A DNA stretch of 64,000 nt, taken from NCBI RefSeq assembly GCF_030819175.1, contig NZ_JAUTBJ010000002.1:4091001-4155000 (forward strand), given 5' to 3'. Positions 55,133-63,010 of this stretch are shown in pieces. This DNA is from Sphingomonas sp. SORGH_AS_0879 (GTDB lineage Bacteria > Pseudomonadota > Alphaproteobacteria > Sphingomonadales > Sphingomonadaceae). How positions within the stretch are numbered: the first letter of the stretch is position 1; each line of letters opens with the position of its first letter. Both the position numbers and the translations under genes were made by a program. The notes beneath the pieces are model-generated. The model worked only from the letters and a program-made list of their open reading frames with translations. It was not told the DNA's origin and ran no database searches.

Positions 55133-58030
55133 TCAGAACTTGAAGCCCAGGCGGGCATAGCCGAACTGGCCCGGCAGGTCATAGGTTGTGGGATCGAACC
55201 CGCCACAGCTCAGACAGTCGGGCGCGCGCTGACCCAGGATGTTGTTGACCCCCATGGTCAGGGTCAGCCGCTGCGACAGCCAGGGCATGGTCCAGCCGAC
55301 CTGCGCGTCGAGATAGAGGATCGGCTTCATCTCGCGATTGTCATAGGCGGGCTCGGTGACCTTGCCGATATAGCGGCCGGTCAGCGAGGCCAGGAACGTC
55401 TCGCTCGACCAGTCGATCGTCGCGGTGCTCTTGAAACGCGGATAGGCCTGGTCGCCGCGCTCGGTGCCCTGGCGTTCCAGCGTGCTGCTGCCGGTCGCGG
55501 TGGGCAGCGTGGTCGAATATTCCAGCAGGACATTGCTGGCCCAGTTCAGGCCGAACGTTCCCGCCCCCACGCGCGGGCTACGATAGACCAGGGTGATGTC
55601 GATCCCCTCGCTCTTCAGCGAGGCGATATTCTGGAGCAGGCCGCGGATCTGGGTGATCTGGCCGCTGCCCGTCGCGGAACGGGTGATCGCGCCGCAGCTG
55701 ACCGCATCGCGCTGGTTGATGCAGTTGGCCAGCAGCACGTCCGCCCCGATCGAGGCGATCGCGTCGTCCACCTTGATCGTATAGTAATCCGCCTCCAGGC
55801 TCAGCTGGCTGGCGAAACCGGCGTCGCGCGCCCAGGCAGGGCTATAGACCCCGCCCAGCACCCAGCTTTCCGACTTTTCAGGCTTCAGTGCGCGGTTGCC
55901 ACCGGTCAGGACCGGCAACTGCAACCCGTTCTGGACGTAATTGACCGGCACGCCCAGCGCGACGCAGTTCTGCCGCACCGTGCTGTTCGCGGGCAGGCTG
56001 GCAAGGCCCGAACAGGGATCGATGACCGTGCCGTCGAAGCGCGACGGCGTGCCGAACAGCTCGCCGATGCTGGGCGCGCGGAAGCCTTGCGCCCAGGTGC
56101 CGCGCAGGCGCAGATCCTCGAACGGTTTCCAGCTGAGACCGCCCTTCATCACCGTGCGGTTGCCGCTGGTCGAATAGTCCGAATAGCGCGCCGCGAACGA
56201 CCCTTCGAGCAGGCGGAAGAAGGGCACGTCCTTCAGCACCGGGATGCTGAGTTCGCCGTAGACCTCGTTGACGTCGAACCCGCCCGAGCTGGGCTGCGCG
56301 GGAATGTCGGAGCCCAGACCCGCCGCGACGATGGCATCCGGCTGGAAAGAACCCGTCTGGCGGCGGAACTCATACCCCGCCGCCAGGCCCAGCGGCCCGG
56401 CAGGCAGTTGGAACAGCGTGCCGGTCAGGTTCAGCGTGGCGTCGGTCATCGTCTGTTCGGACCGGTCGCGCTGGGTGAAGGTGACATAGTCGATCATCGC
56501 CGGGGTGATCGACCCCTCCCCGCCGAAGATATTGAACGGCACGCACGCGCCGGTGCAGTTCGCCACCGGCCCCAGCGCCAGCGCCAGGTTGGCGGCGTTC
56601 ACATTGCCGTGCGCCACCTGCTTGGCATGGTTCTCGGCATAGATGAGGTTGGCGTCCCAGTACCAGGTGCCCTGGCCGATCGCGAACTGCCCGTCCAGCG
56701 TGCTGGACATGTACATGGTGTCGACCCGCTGGCTGTAATGGCGCGGGCCGTTCTCGACGAAGCGACGCCCGATAAAGCCGTAATTGGCGGGCGTGCCGTT
56801 ATTACCCGCGCTCAGCGTCACGCCGAACGGGTTGAACGGATTGGTGCGGTCGATCGAGATGGTGTCGAGCAGATTGCCGTTGCCCGCATCGGGGCCGACG
56901 AACAGCGGAAGCGGCGCCGCCTGGTTGTCGGAGGTACGGCGGTTGTAGATCAGCTTGGTGCTCAGCCGGACATTGTCCGCGAGTTGGCCGGTGAAGTTGA
57001 CGAAGGCACCGAACCGCTCCTGCGGGGTCAGCAGATAGTTATAGGGGCGGAAATTGAACCGGTCGGCGACGGTAAAGGACTTGAAATCGCTGTTCGCACC
57101 GGTCGGGTCCGACAGATCGAAGCGCGGCCGGGTCAGCGGATTGCTCTTCAGCGTCAGGTCCATCCCCTCGCCCGTGACGGGGTTGTTGATGATGAACCGG
57201 CCATTGGGCGTGCCAGAACTGCAACTGCTGGAACAGGCGGTCGCGCCCGGATCGGGGAAGGCGTAATAGGGGCGGTCGCCCGCAAAGACCGAGCCCTGGT
57301 TGATGTAATTGGCGCCCGCGACGACCGAGACGCGGCCGTCCTCCGTGCGATGGCCCCAGCTCAACTGGTAATTCTGGGTGACGCCGTCGCCCTTGTCATA
57401 TCCGCCGAGCTGGGCGGTGGCGAGGAAACCGTTCTGCCGCTTCTTGGTGATGATGTTGACGACGCCCGCGATCGCGTCCGAGCCATAGATGGTCGATGCG
57501 CCGTCGCGCAGTACGTCGACGCGCTCGATCATGCCGTCGGGAATGGCGTTGAGGTCGACCGCGCCGGGAATGCCGCTGGCCGCACTGCCGTTGATGAAGC
57601 GCAGGCCGTCGACCAGCACCAGCGTGCGGCGGCTGCCCAGATAGCGCAGGTCGATCTCCGCCGACCCGGCGCCCACCCCGCCGCCATCGGGCGGATTGCC
57701 GTTATTGCCCGAACGGTTGAAGCGGGAATTGAGGCCGCCCGCAGCCCCCGGCAACCGTTGCAGCACATCGCCGATCGAGGAAAGGCCGGTCCGCGCGATA
57801 TCGGCGCCGTCGATCGCGGTCAGTGGCGCGCTCTGGTCCAGCGGACTGCGGCGGATGCGCGATCCCGTGACGACGATGGTATCGTCGCCCGACGGAGTGT
57901 CGTCGCTGGCGGTCGTACCGGTCGTGCCGGTGGGTCCGGTCTGGGCGTGCGCCTGCCCCGCCAAAACGAGCGAGCCGATGGCCGCGCCGGTCAGCGCCCA
58001 TCGCCGCATTTGGCCCGATAGATATGCCAT
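55133..58030 (-). CDS. TonB-dependent receptor (large, Sphingomonas type)
   Basis: A 965-residue outer-membrane receptor with a signal peptide (GQAHAQ) and a Gly/Thr-rich linker, then the TonB box-like DDTIVVTGSRI, plug motifs SIGDVLQRLPGAAGG, RTLVLVDGLRFINGS, IERVDVLRDGASTIYGSDAIAGVVNIITKK, and a barrel ending GYARLGFKF. This plug type belongs to the large sphingomonad receptors that import complex carbohydrate, vitamin or other nutrients; the substrate is unknown. A TATAAA-like -10 lies 18 bases upstream of its ATG. Confidence 0.92.
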   Translation of the reverse strand: MAYLSGQMRRWALTGAAIGSLVLAGQAHAQTGPTGTTGTTASDDTPSGDDTIVVTGSRIRRSPLDQSAPLTAIDGADIARTGLSSIGDVLQRLPGAAGGLNSRFNRSGNNGNPPDGGGVGAGSAEIDLRYLGSRRTLVLVDGLRFINGSAASGIPGAVDLNAIPDGMIERVDVLRDGASTIYGSDAIAGVVNIITKKRQNGFLATAQLGGYDKGDGVTQNYQLSWGHRTEDGRVSVVAGANYINQGSVFAGDRPYYAFPDPGATACSSSCSSGTPNGRFIINNPVTGEGMDLTLKSNPLTRPRFDLSDPTGANSDFKSFTVADRFNFRPYNYLLTPQERFGAFVNFTGQLADNVRLSTKLIYNRRTSDNQAAPLPLFVGPDAGNGNLLDTISIDRTNPFNPFGVTLSAGNNGTPANYGFIGRRFVENGPRHYSQRVDTMYMSSTLDGQFAIGQGTWYWDANLIYAENHAKQVAHGNVNAANLALALGPVANCTGACVPFNIFGGEGSITPAMIDYVTFTQRDRSEQTMTDATLNLTGTLFQLPAGPLGLAAGYEFRRQTGSFQPDAIVAAGLGSDIPAQPSSGGFDVNEVYGELSIPVLKDVPFFRLLEGSFAARYSDYSTSGNRTVMKGGLSWKPFEDLRLRGTWAQGFRAPSIGELFGTPSRFDGTVIDPCSGLASLPANSTVRQNCVALGVPVNYVQNGLQLPVLTGGNRALKPEKSESWVLGGVYSPAWARDAGFASQLSLEADYYTIKVDDAIASIGADVLLANCINQRDAVSCGAITRSATGSGQITQIRGLLQNIASLKSEGIDITLVYRSPRVGAGTFGLNWASNVLLEYSTTLPTATGSSTLERQGTERGDQAYPRFKSTATIDWSSETFLASLTGRYIGKVTEPAYDNREMKPILYLDAQVGWTMPWLSQRLTLTMGVNNILGQRAPDCLSCGGFDPTTYDLPGQFGYARLGFKF

Positions 58031-58105
58031 GATTTTCCCCCTTTTTTATAGCGTGATGCAACTCCTGTTCCTGCTGCGGACGTTGGCGACCTCTGACGGG
58101 TCGCC

Positions 58106-58366
58106 TTATGTGATGATGGGTTGGCCTATGCGTCGAGCATCGACGATGCCGTCAGTCGAGCGGCGATCGGGACGGCGGCAGGCGCCATTCGCGCCGTGCG
58201 TGATTCGGCCTTTGACGGCATCGAATACGACACCGTGCGGAGGTTGAACCCAGGCGAATTTGCTCGGCTACCACTAGGCCAGAGCTCTGCACGGAGTTCA
58301 TCGTCATCGACCCTTCACCCCCTCGGACGTGCCAGACCACTTATGGTTGGGGTGTATACGGTATGA
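58106..58366 (+). pseudogene. Possible remnant of a hemagglutinin/CdiA-type gene
   Basis: An open stretch without a start reads GLAYASSIDDAVSRAAIGTAAGAIRAVRDSAFDG...VRRLNPGE. The pattern A-x-I-G-x-G-x-I-x-V-R-D resembles a segment of large CdiA/FHA proteins, also seen at the start of the remnant at 61935. It is short and degenerate, so this is a guess. The rest of the 626-base gap (58031-58656) holds the TonB receptor promoter and an A+T-rich leader, but no other gene I can support. Confidence 0.25.
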
Positions 58367-59092
58367 TATCCCTTCTACTGTCAAGGGTGAAATACGCAGT
58401 TTGGCGGAACGCACTTGTTGGGGACCAACAGGCGTTGAAGAGTTGGCTGGATCGATGTGCAATGCGACGATGGTAGTGCGGCAAGACACAGAAACGCTTA
58501 CCATCCGCAAATTCTTCTGCAAATCAAATAATTGAAAATAGTATGATTTTTAATTACTATTTTATTATCGCACTTCATCCACCATAGTTTTTAGATATTC
58601 GTTAAATCCACCTTTGGAATAGCACGCCTTACCGCGTCATCAAAGGAGTTTTAAACTTGACAAATCTTCCTAAACTTGGGGAAGTTATTAGCATGGAGGA
58701 ATTTAGCCTACCTCCTCACCGCTTCAAATCCACTATTAATCACATTACGTTTACTTCTTTAGCGTCTTTTACCCTGACAGCGGGTGTCACCTTTGCGATC
58801 CCAATTGCTGCAAGCCATAGATATCTCGTAACTAACATTGCCATAATATCTTTGATCATATCGATCTTGGCATATGCCATACTGATATCGATTTTCATCG
58901 TTGATGGCCTGCGATGCCTTACATTAAAGAAGTCGAAGCTTTGCGACGAAGTAGAAGCCACAATGTCTCGAGAGCAGGGGATAATCGACATGCTCGTGGA
59001 GAAGGGCTCGTTGCTCGATATCCAACGTGACGTGACCCCCGTTTCTTCATCCAACTGGAAGTAGAGACCGTCTCCTTAAAGGGACGGACGGA

Positions 59093-59359
59093 ATGAAGCG
59101 GAAGCAGTTTTCGGAAGAGCAGATCATCGGCATCCTGAAGGAGGCCGAGGCGGGTGCGGTGGTGACGGAGCTGTGCCGCAAGCACGGGATGTCGAGCGCG
59201 ACTTACTATGCGTGGAAGGCGAAGTTCGGCGGCCTGGAGGTGTCCGACGCAAAGCGCCTGCGGTCGCTCGAAGAGGAGAACGCCCGGCTCAAACGGCTAC
59301 TGGCGGACACGATGCTGGACAATGCGGGGTTGAAAGACCTGCTGTCAAAAAAGTGGTGA
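59093..59359 (+). CDS. IS3-family OrfA, copy 2
   Basis: Eighty-eight residues, identical to the OrfA at 34042: HTH plus leucine-zipper coiled coil. The AAAAAAG slippery run at 59347-59353 allows -1 frameshifting into OrfB. Confidence 0.93.
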   Translation: MKRKQFSEEQIIGILKEAEAGAVVTELCRKHGMSSATYYAWKAKFGGLEVSDAKRLRSLEEENARLKRLLADTMLDNAGLKDLLSKKW

Positions 59360-60258
59360 CGCCCGCCGCGAAGCGGCAAGCGGTCGCGCATCTCCAGGCG
59401 ACGCTGGGGATGAGCGAGCGGCGGGCATGCACGGTCGTTGGGGCAGACCGCACGAGCATGCGGTATCGCTCGTGCCGGGCGGATGATGGCGACCTGCGGT
59501 CGCGGCTGCGCGAGCTGGCGCAGCAACGCCGACGGTTCGGCTATCGGCGTCTGCACATCCTGCTGCGCCGGGACGGCATCACGATCAACCGCAAGAAGAC
59601 CCAGCGGCTCTATCGTGAGGAGGGTTTGACGGTCAGGCGCCGGAAGGGACGAAGGCGCGCCACAGGCAGCCGTGCGCCCGCGTCAGTGCTGGCGCTTCCC
59701 AACCAGCGCTGGAGTCTGGACTTCGTCCACGACCAGCTCGTGACCGGCCGTCGGTTCCGCGTGCTCAACATCGTCGATGACGTCACGCGCGAATGCCTTC
59801 GGGCGGTGGTGGACACGTCGATCTCGGGCCGGCGGGTCGTGCGCGAGCTGGCCGATCTGATCGCCGAGCGTGGCAGGCCGAAGATGATCGTCAGCGACAA
59901 CGGGACCGAACTGACGTCGAACGCGGTGCTCGCCTGGTCCGGCGATGCCCGCATCGAGTGGCATTACATCGCGCCGGGCAAGCCCACGCAGAACGGGTTC
60001 GTCGAGAGCTTTAACGGTCGCATGCGCGACGAGCTGCTCAACGAGACGCTGTTCTTCACCATCGGTCAGGCCCGCTCGATTCTGGCCCGCTGGGTCGACG
60101 ACTACAACAACGAGCGTCCGCACTCCTCGCTCGGCTACGCCACTCCGGCAGCCTTCGCTGCCGGGCTCGAACAGCAACGGGCGGGGTTAACCCCGCCCGT
60201 TGCTTCACCTGCGCTTATGCGCGAAAACCACGGTCGGTCTCTGGTTGCCGCTGGATGA
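59353..60258 (+). CDS. IS3-family OrfB transposase, copy 2
   Basis: A 301-residue DDE transposase identical to 34302-35207, with catalytic D, D and E in [17 protein letters not shown] and FVESFNGRM. Made mainly as the OrfAB fusion by -1 frameshift. Confidence 0.93.
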   Translation: MVTPAAKRQAVAHLQATLGMSERRACTVVGADRTSMRYRSCRADDGDLRSRLRELAQQRRRFGYRRLHILLRRDGITINRKKTQRLYREEGLTVRRRKGRRRATGSRAPASVLALPNQRWSLDFVHDQLVTGRRFRVLNIVDDVTRECLRAVVDTSISGRRVVRELADLIAERGRPKMIVSDNGTELTSNAVLAWSGDARIEWHYIAPGKPTQNGFVESFNGRMRDELLNETLFFTIGQARSILARWVDDYNNERPHSSLGYATPAAFAAGLEQQRAGLTPPVASPALMRENHGRSLVAAG

Positions 60259-60559
60259 AAGACCGGGGTCACGTCAAACGCTATGATCGCCGACTGGCCT
60301 TCGAACTCAAGATCATCGATCAACGCAAGGCGGGGATCGCCATTTTGGCCGGGTTGGGCGCTGCGGCCATCGCACTGGCCCCGTCACTTCCCCTTGGCGG
60401 TTTATCGATCAGCGAGGCCCTGAAGGCCGGCGTACCGGCTCTTCTTTTTGGTGCCGGGATAGCGGGGATCCAGCAGCATGACTTCAGCCTGCGCCTCCAC
60501 CGCGTGAACTTTGCCTTTTCCGAGGCAGAACGCTTGCTACGATCCCGAGAGGCGAATTC

Positions 60560-61935
60560 TGCCGCCCCTGCCCCCACTGGAATTATGCTTCCCACCGCAG
60601 CGCCTCGAATGGCAGCAGAAGCACCGACTCCCTCGAAAGGCACACCCCAAGCGGTCGCGCCGGGTCGCAGCGGGTAACCGCTCGCCCTTCGCGCCCGAAT
60701 TGGCCTCGACTACCTCCCCGGCCGCCCCGGACGACGCGCCGCCGTGTGTATCGGACGAACTGGCAGCCCCGGGCGACCCAACACCGTCCGCGTCGGACGC
60801 ACAGCTTCCCTCATGTCCGGACGGGCGCCCTGTTCCGCCAGCCTCGACATCATGCGACCCGGACGACTTGCCGATCCCGAAGGCCGCGCCACCGATCCCC
60901 GCCAGCGTCGAGGCACCGTCGATCAGCACCTCCGAATAGCTCTTCGTCATCCAGCGCCGCTTTCTGTAGAGCTGTGGTCACGCAAGAGGCGGGAGACCTC
61001 GCGCCCTTCACCGCCTCCTCGAATGCTTCCCGGCCGCCGACCGCTTTCACCGCTGCGCGGAAGGCGGGATCGTACTCGTAGACATCCTCGAAATGCAGAC
61101 GCTCGGGAGTATCCGGGCCGTAGCGACCGAGCGGCGTCACGGTCGCGTTATTCTGCGTCTCGATCCGCGCGGCCACGGTCGCGCTCGCGGCATCCAGCCC
61201 CGCGCCCGACGCCACCGCCGCCACCAGCGTCGACACCAGCGCATCGCGCGCCTGGCCTGCCGACTGGCTCAACGGCTGGCCGTCCTTGTCCGTCGACGGC
61301 GTCGGGCCGCTCTTCAGCAACTGGTTCAGCACCACCGCCGAGGCCGCCCCCATCGCCCCCGCCGAGCAGTTCCCCGTGCCGCCCGCCGCCTGGCCCGCGC
61401 AGCCCACCACCGCCTGTAGCGCCGCACGCGCCGCGCTGTTCTCCGCCGCGCTGCCGCCCAGTTCGTCCGCCAGCGCCTTCACCTGCTGCGTCGCCAGACC
61501 CTGCAGCACGTTCACCGCCGAGGCCTGCACCAGACCGCCCAGCGAGCCCGTCGCATCGCCGCCCGCAGCGCCCGATACCGCCGTCGCCACCAGACGCGCC
61601 GTGCTCCCCGGGCCATAGGCCTCGTGAAGCTTCTCCGCCTGTCTGGTATAGTCGTCCGCAGCCTGCGCATCACCGCGCTGCCTGGCCTCTTCAGCCTGCG
61701 CCTTCAGCCGGTCCTCCTCGCGCGCCCTGGACGCGAAGAACGCGCTCGTCTCCGTCACCAGAACCTGCGCCGCCTGGAAACCCTGCGCCACCTCCGCCCG
61801 CGTCGCATCGGTGAACTGGCGGATCAGCGCCCCGTCATTGGCCGCCCCCGTGTCGCGCGAGATCGTCGCCGCCACCGACCGGCTCGCCGCGTCGCCCGTA
61901 ACCTCGATCGTCCCCGCCCCGATCGCCGAGCGCAC
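60560..61935 (-). pseudogene. Degenerate pre-toxin region of a CdiA/hemagglutinin-type protein
   Basis: An open frame of 361 codons (61935-60850) lacks a start; a stop lies just upstream. It reads AAQVLVTETSAFFASRAREEDRLKAQ (coiled coil), GPGSTARLVATAVSGAAGGDATGSLGGLVQASAVNVLQGL and ASCVTTALQKAALDDEE, typical of the conserved region before the C-terminal toxin in large exoproteins. After AALD the sequence leaves the family and continues in another frame (SYSEVLIDGASTLAGIGGAAFGIGK) to about 60560. This is a damaged second module sharing the boundary sequence with the gene at the window's right edge. Confidence 0.65.
60948..60997 (-). repeat. Module-boundary direct repeat, copy in the remnant
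   Basis: These 50 bases match 63951-64000 at 46 positions and encode S-P-x-S-C-x-T-T-A-x-Q-K-A-A-L-D on the minus strand. Similarity ends abruptly after the GAT codon, where the variable part begins. Confidence 0.8.
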
Positions 61936-62045
61936 GGACAGTTACACGCCGGTCGCGGCAACTAAGTACGCGCCGATCATCGCATCGGTCATTTAAACAG
62001 TAGGCATATGACGGGCGCTGGTTACATTAGCGCTACCCAAGAAAC

Positions 62046-62180
62046 TCAGGCTACTTGCTGGATATAGTCGTAAACCTGCTGATATCGGCGACGTGTGCCG
62101 GGACTCCCAAGCCACCTCTCCATCATTGTCTGCGCATAATCTTTGCGTTGACTCACTAGTGCAGCGGCAACAACCCGCAT
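62046..62180 (-). CDS. Small open frame downstream of the orphan immunity gene
   Basis: A 44-residue frame (MRVVAAALVSQRKDYAQTM...YQQVYDYIQQVA). It begins 23 bases past the preceding stop with only a weak ribosome site (AGGGG directly before the ATG). Composition follows the A+T-rich immunity block. I do not recognise it; it could be a remnant of another toxin or immunity module. Confidence 0.3.
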   Translation of the reverse strand: MRVVAAALVSQRKDYAQTMMERWLGSPGTRRRYQQVYDYIQQVA

Positions 62181-62203
62181 CCCCTGAGCTAATAATACTT
62201 TAG

Positions 62204-62452
62204 CTATGATATCTTATCTTTTGACCAGCCAGGCATAGGCACAAGCTTAAATGCCATAAGCTTATCTACCAAACGGTCAATATCAATGTTGCCATTGCTA
62301 TTAACAAATTCGTGCGAATAGAAGATATAGTCTGACCATTTTGGATCCGGACTTAATCTGCATATTTCATTTGACAAGCACATGTCTTCTTCATCTTTAG
62401 GAACATCAGTAAATCTGCGCAGTAAAATCTTTAGATAATCTGCGTCATTCAT
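62204..62452 (-). CDS. Candidate immunity protein of the orphan module
   Basis: An 82-residue acidic protein: MNDADYLKILLRRFTDVPKDEEDM...DYIFYSHEFVNSN...DRLVDKLMAFKLVPMPGWSKDKIS. Size, acidity and position directly behind a toxin-like tail fit an immunity protein. AGAGG precedes the ATG by ten bases. No family is recognised. Strongly A+T-rich, like its neighbours. Confidence 0.55.
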   Translation of the reverse strand: MNDADYLKILLRRFTDVPKDEEDMCLSNEICRLSPDPKWSDYIFYSHEFVNSNGNIDIDRLVDKLMAFKLVPMPGWSKDKIS

Positions 62453-62501
62453 TTCTATTTGCCTCTAATATGGTTATATGGAGTTTTTATAATTATGTTG
62501 T

Positions 62502-62630
62502 TCATGTCATAAATATTCCACCTTTTCCAATTGGTTCCATATGATCAAGCTCGTATACCTTTCGTTGACCTGCCCATTCGGCTTCAGGAGCAAGTGGTGC
62601 CAACGCTAAAATTTGTTTACATTCGATCAT
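62502..62630 (-). CDS. Orphan toxin-tail fragment, 42 residues
   Basis: The frame MIECKQILALAPLAPEAEWA...ELDHMEPIGKGG starts at ATG 62630, overlapping the immunity stop (ATGA). L-D-H-x-x-P-I-x-K-G-G is the pattern of a treble-clef/HNH nuclease core, as found in many toxin C-termini, but the domain is cut short with no following Asn/His segment. It may be a displaced toxin end with its own immunity gene (62204-62452) downstream. Confidence 0.4.
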   Translation of the reverse strand: MIECKQILALAPLAPEAEWAGQRKVYELDHMEPIGKGGIFMT

Positions 62631-63010
62631 GAAAGTTGGCTTGGCAATTTTCCTGCCAAGAATTCTACATATATACTGCGAACCACTAACTGATCTTTCG
62701 TAGTTGCTCTCTCTGGATATTTTTCTCCTAACAAATCTATCAATTTGTCCGGAAGTGTCTCATCGTGCAGAGTGATAATCACATAATCTTCATCTGCTTC
62801 ATAACCACATATCGGCATGAATGTTTTCTGATAGCAAGTAATAGTAAGAGATACTTCGCCATTTTCTCCGATATATTTTTTAATTGATACTATTCCTGAA
62901 TTCATACATTTTTTAAAAGCTTCATCAACCTGGCTAATTTCTGGATTCTTTATAAATTCCAATTGCACCCTATTTCCATTTTCGAAATAATACCCCCCTA
63001 GTGTAGTCAC
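62627..63010 (-). CDS. Candidate immunity protein for the deaminase toxin
   Basis: A 127-residue acidic protein starting at GTG 63010, which overlaps the toxin stop (GTGA). AGGAGG lies seven bases upstream, inside the toxin's last codons, so translation is coupled. The sequence (TTLGGYYFENGNRVQLEF, GEVSLTITCYQKTF, DEDYVIITLHDETL) is beta-strand-rich, as in many small immunity folds; no family is recognised. An ATG at 63049 gives a longer frame without a ribosome site. Its role rests on position, size and coupling. Confidence 0.65.
   Translation of the reverse strand: MTTLGGYYFENGNRVQLEFIKNPEISQVDEAFKKCMNSGIVSIKKYIGENGEVSLTITCYQKTFMPICGYEADEDYVIITLHDETLPDKLIDLLGEKYPERATTKDQLVVRSIYVEFLAGKLPSQLS

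Larger units (their letters stand above)
59028..60276 (+). mobile_element. IS3-family insertion sequence, copy 2 (4-bp duplication AACG)
   Basis: The same 1,249-base element as at 33977: ends TGACGTGACCCC and GGGGTCACGTCA. It is flanked by AACG at 59024-59027 and 60277-60280, a 4-base duplication as expected for the IS407 group. Reading frames are intact, so it is potentially active. It interrupts the small membrane-protein gene. Confidence 0.95.
58657..60677 (+). pseudogene. Small membrane-protein gene split by IS copy 2
   Basis: The gene starts at TTG 58657 with AAAGGAG upstream and runs to 59027; it resumes at 60281 and ends at 60677. Removing the IS and one AACG copy joins the two halves in one frame (LLDIQR + YDRRLAFELKIIDQRKAG) to give about 255 residues. 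Four hydrophobic helices are visible: TSLASFTLTAGVTFAIPIA, TNIAIISLIISILAYAILIS, ILAGLGAAAIALA and LKAGVPALLFGAGIAGI. I do not recognise the family. The 5' half is A+T-rich and the 3' half GC-rich, so the gene looks mosaic. The last 40 or so codons overlap the end of the opposite-strand pre-toxin remnant. Confidence 0.6.

Noticed and set aside
55079..58021. A 980-codon plus-strand open frame
   Set aside because: It is the antisense of the TonB receptor gene, rich in Arg/Gly/His/Asp as expected for a GC-rich shadow frame, with no domain.
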